Assembly: GCA_963693365.1 (NCBI GenBank)
Contig: CAVNZM010000010.1
Coordinates: 7,874,001 to 7,938,000 of the forward strand
Length of the DNA: 64,000 bases
Direction: 5' to 3'
DNA from: Amoebidium appalachense
Taxonomy: Eukaryota; Ichthyosporea
Shown piece by piece: positions 62,735 to 64,000 of this stretch (position 1 is the stretch's first letter; every line of letters starts with the position of its first letter). The notes beneath the pieces are model-generated. The model worked only from the letters and a program-made list of their open reading frames with translations, had not been told where the DNA came from and ran no database searches. Made by a program: the position numbers and the translations under genes.

Positions 62735-63419
62735 ATGACCGACCAGTACGCGACGCGTCTCACCGAGTTCCTGCCCAGCGCGGGCGACACCACAAGCGAT
62801 GCCCGCTCCGAACGCTGGCCCCCCCCCGCCATTGGTACTTATCAAGACCCGCACCCAAGTTGCCCTAGCCACCCCCGCACTTCGCGACGTTGCCAACCTC
62901 CTGTGTGAACAAGGGCTGTTCGATGGTCCCGAACCATTGGATCCTCAGTGGGGGTGGCTCGACAAGGTGTCTGCTGGTGCCCGGGAAGAGTGTTGCACAC
63001 TCATTGGTGCTCTGTCTGCTCTCATCCAGGGTGCCAACCTTGCCGCGGCTAAGGCAACAACCGAGGGTCACATGATCAAGCTGCTGCTTCAGTACCAGTG
63101 TGACGTCGTCCACATGCTGGCCTCCCGGCTCAACTACCAGAAGATGCGTGCTCAGTATGGTGCTGCAGTTGCCGATTTCGCCAAGGCCGAAGTTGAGGGT
63201 GTCAGCTCCCACGAGTTCCTGCCCGCCTGGAACCATGGTCTAGTGGCCGCCAGGCAGAAGGCCGCCAGCCTCCAGCTCGCCCACTCCAGTACTGCCCGCC
63301 GCAACCCCGCCCGTAGTGGAGGCTTCGGCAACGACCAGACTTCACCCAGCCCGTCCAATGGTGCCGGCCGTGGGCGTGGGGCTCCTCGTCGTGGGGCTCC
63401 CGCCCCGGCCGATCACTAA
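62735..63419 (+). CDS. Gag-like ORF of the DIRS-like element, with a shift at a C9 tract
   Basis: The ATG at 62735 (TTGCCATGACC) opens MTDQYATRLTEFLPSAGDT but runs into a nine-C tract at about 62819-62827. Past it the sensible frame, VLIKTRTQVALATPALRDV onward to the stop at 63417-63419, is displaced by one base; an internal ATG at 62799 is already in that frame. The protein has about 220 residues. It is Ala/Leu-rich and helical in the middle and ends in an Arg/Gly/Pro-rich tail (GRGRGAPRRGAPAPADH) suited to nucleic-acid binding. It is followed in the same frame by pol. I call it Gag-like from position and composition; no capsid motif is certain. Confidence 0.65.
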
Positions 63420-64000
63420 CTGACGGCCCCGCGTCCCGTACACCCCACTCCCCTCTATCAGAGAGTACGGGATCACGCAGCGGAGTGGGCAAGGAACGGC
63501 GCCAGTTCCTTTGTCCTCAGATGGATTCGTCAGGGCGTCCTTCCTCGTTGGGGCCCTTCAGGCCCTCCCCCCCCAGCAGACCATGGCTACTATATCCCGG
63601 TGGACAATGTGCCCGAGTCTACCATGCTGGATCTGGCCCTGGAGATGGTGGCCCATGGCGAGCTGGAGGAGATTTCTGTCAGCCAATCATATTGCGTTCA
63701 TCCTTGCTTCACGGTCGCCAAATCCGATGGATCCCGGCGACCAATCATCGATCCGTATTTGACCAATTCTGCATGCCTCCCCCTGCACACCAAGTTCGAC
63801 AACGTCCACGACCTGGCAGTGTTGGCGCGGCGGGGGGATCTCGGCTTCAGCTTCGACCTGAAGTCGGGTTACCACGCTCTCTCCCTTCACCCGGCCATCC
63901 GCAAGTACTTCCAGTGCCGAGTCCAGGGCCGCCTGTTTCAGTACTGCGTCCTCCCCTTCGGTTGGTCGCAGAGCCCCTGGTTCTTCACCCAGCTCATGCG
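63420..64000 (+). CDS. DIRS-like pol, N-terminal part of the reverse transcriptase (cut by window end)
   Basis: Directly after the UAA that ends the gag-like ORF, the same frame stays open to the window end (about 193 codons). Visible blocks are SFVLRWIRQGVLPRW, a DIRS-type N-terminal motif also seen in the minus-strand relic; FTVAKSDGSRRPIIDPYLTN; FSFDLKSGYHALSLHP (palm motif A); and LPFGWSQSPWFFTQLM (motif B region). The catalytic DD box would lie just beyond the window. No ATG is needed if the stop is read through. A separate start codon is not obvious. Confidence 0.85.
   Translation, partial: MTAPRPVHPTPLYQRVRDHAAEWARNGASSFVLRWIRQGVLPRWGPSGPPPPADHGYYIPVDNVPESTMLDLALEMVAHGELEEISVSQSYCVHPCFTVAKSDGSRRPIIDPYLTNSACLPLHTKFDNVHDLAVLARRGDLGFSFDLKSGYHALSLHPAIRKYFQCRVQGRLFQYCVLPFGWSQSPWFFTQLM

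Larger units (their letters stand above)
62434..64000 (+). mobile_element. DIRS-like retroelement, 5' part, continues beyond the window
   Basis: Starts with the same 21 nt (AAGTCGCTTCTACCAGGCAT followed by C) found in the direct repeats of the minus-strand relic. Then come a TATA box, a leader, a gag-like ORF, a UAA, and pol in the same frame. It is better preserved than the relic; only the 5' portion is visible. Confidence 0.75.

Overview
This is eukaryotic genomic DNA. Genes are split by many phase-consistent GT-AG introns, there are AATAAA polyadenylation signals, and no operons. Three host genes, an apparently intact Helitron, two non-LTR (LINE) families and two DIRS-like retroelements sit in DNA crowded with (CA/GT)n, (GA/CT)n and very long poly-G/poly-C tracts. 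The triple-KH poly(rC)-binding type protein, the Cys-3/ATF4-like bZIP basic region and the fungal-style Helitron Rep suggest an opisthokont: an early-diverging fungus or a unicellular holozoan. I cannot name the species.

Layout. 1-5.2 kb: no gene found; microsatellites, a short dispersed duplication and a minisatellite of about seven units. 5.3-19.4 kb, minus strand: one Helitron gene that I could thread exon by exon. It runs from a decapeptide-repeat exon, through a zinc-ribbon and Helitron_like_N exon, an HUH/YxxxY Rep exon and a PIF1-type helicase exon, to four tandem 66-nt mini-exons and a C-terminal OTU-protease exon. 19.5-21.2 kb: a tandem duplication of about 0.7 kb with CT repeats. 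22.0-25.4 kb, plus strand: a 365-aa protein with three KH domains in 8 exons. 26.4-30.2 kb: three LINE pieces in alternating orientation. 30.8-47.6 kb, plus strand: one gene of about 24 exons coding for an 866-aa protein that I do not recognise. 49.8-55.8 kb, plus strand: a 275-aa bZIP transcription factor in 8 exons. 57.4-60.4 kb, minus strand: a frameshifted DIRS-like relic between direct repeats. 62.4 kb to the window end, plus strand: the 5' part of a second, better preserved DIRS-like element with a gag-like ORF, an in-frame UAA and the start of the reverse transcriptase.

Three observations stand out. The first is the four tandem, frame-preserving mini-exons that would make a variable linker between the Helitron helicase and its OTU domain. 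The second is that most donor sites of the 24-exon gene are followed closely by a sense-strand C-run; the same pattern appears in the Helitron and in some introns of the other genes, and the window also encodes a PCBP/hnRNP K-type C-tract-binding protein. The third is a roughly 130-bp sequence with the potential to fold, present three times in one intron.

All exon models come from reading splice motifs and phases by eye. They have no transcript support, and homopolymer lengths in such sequence may be unreliable.
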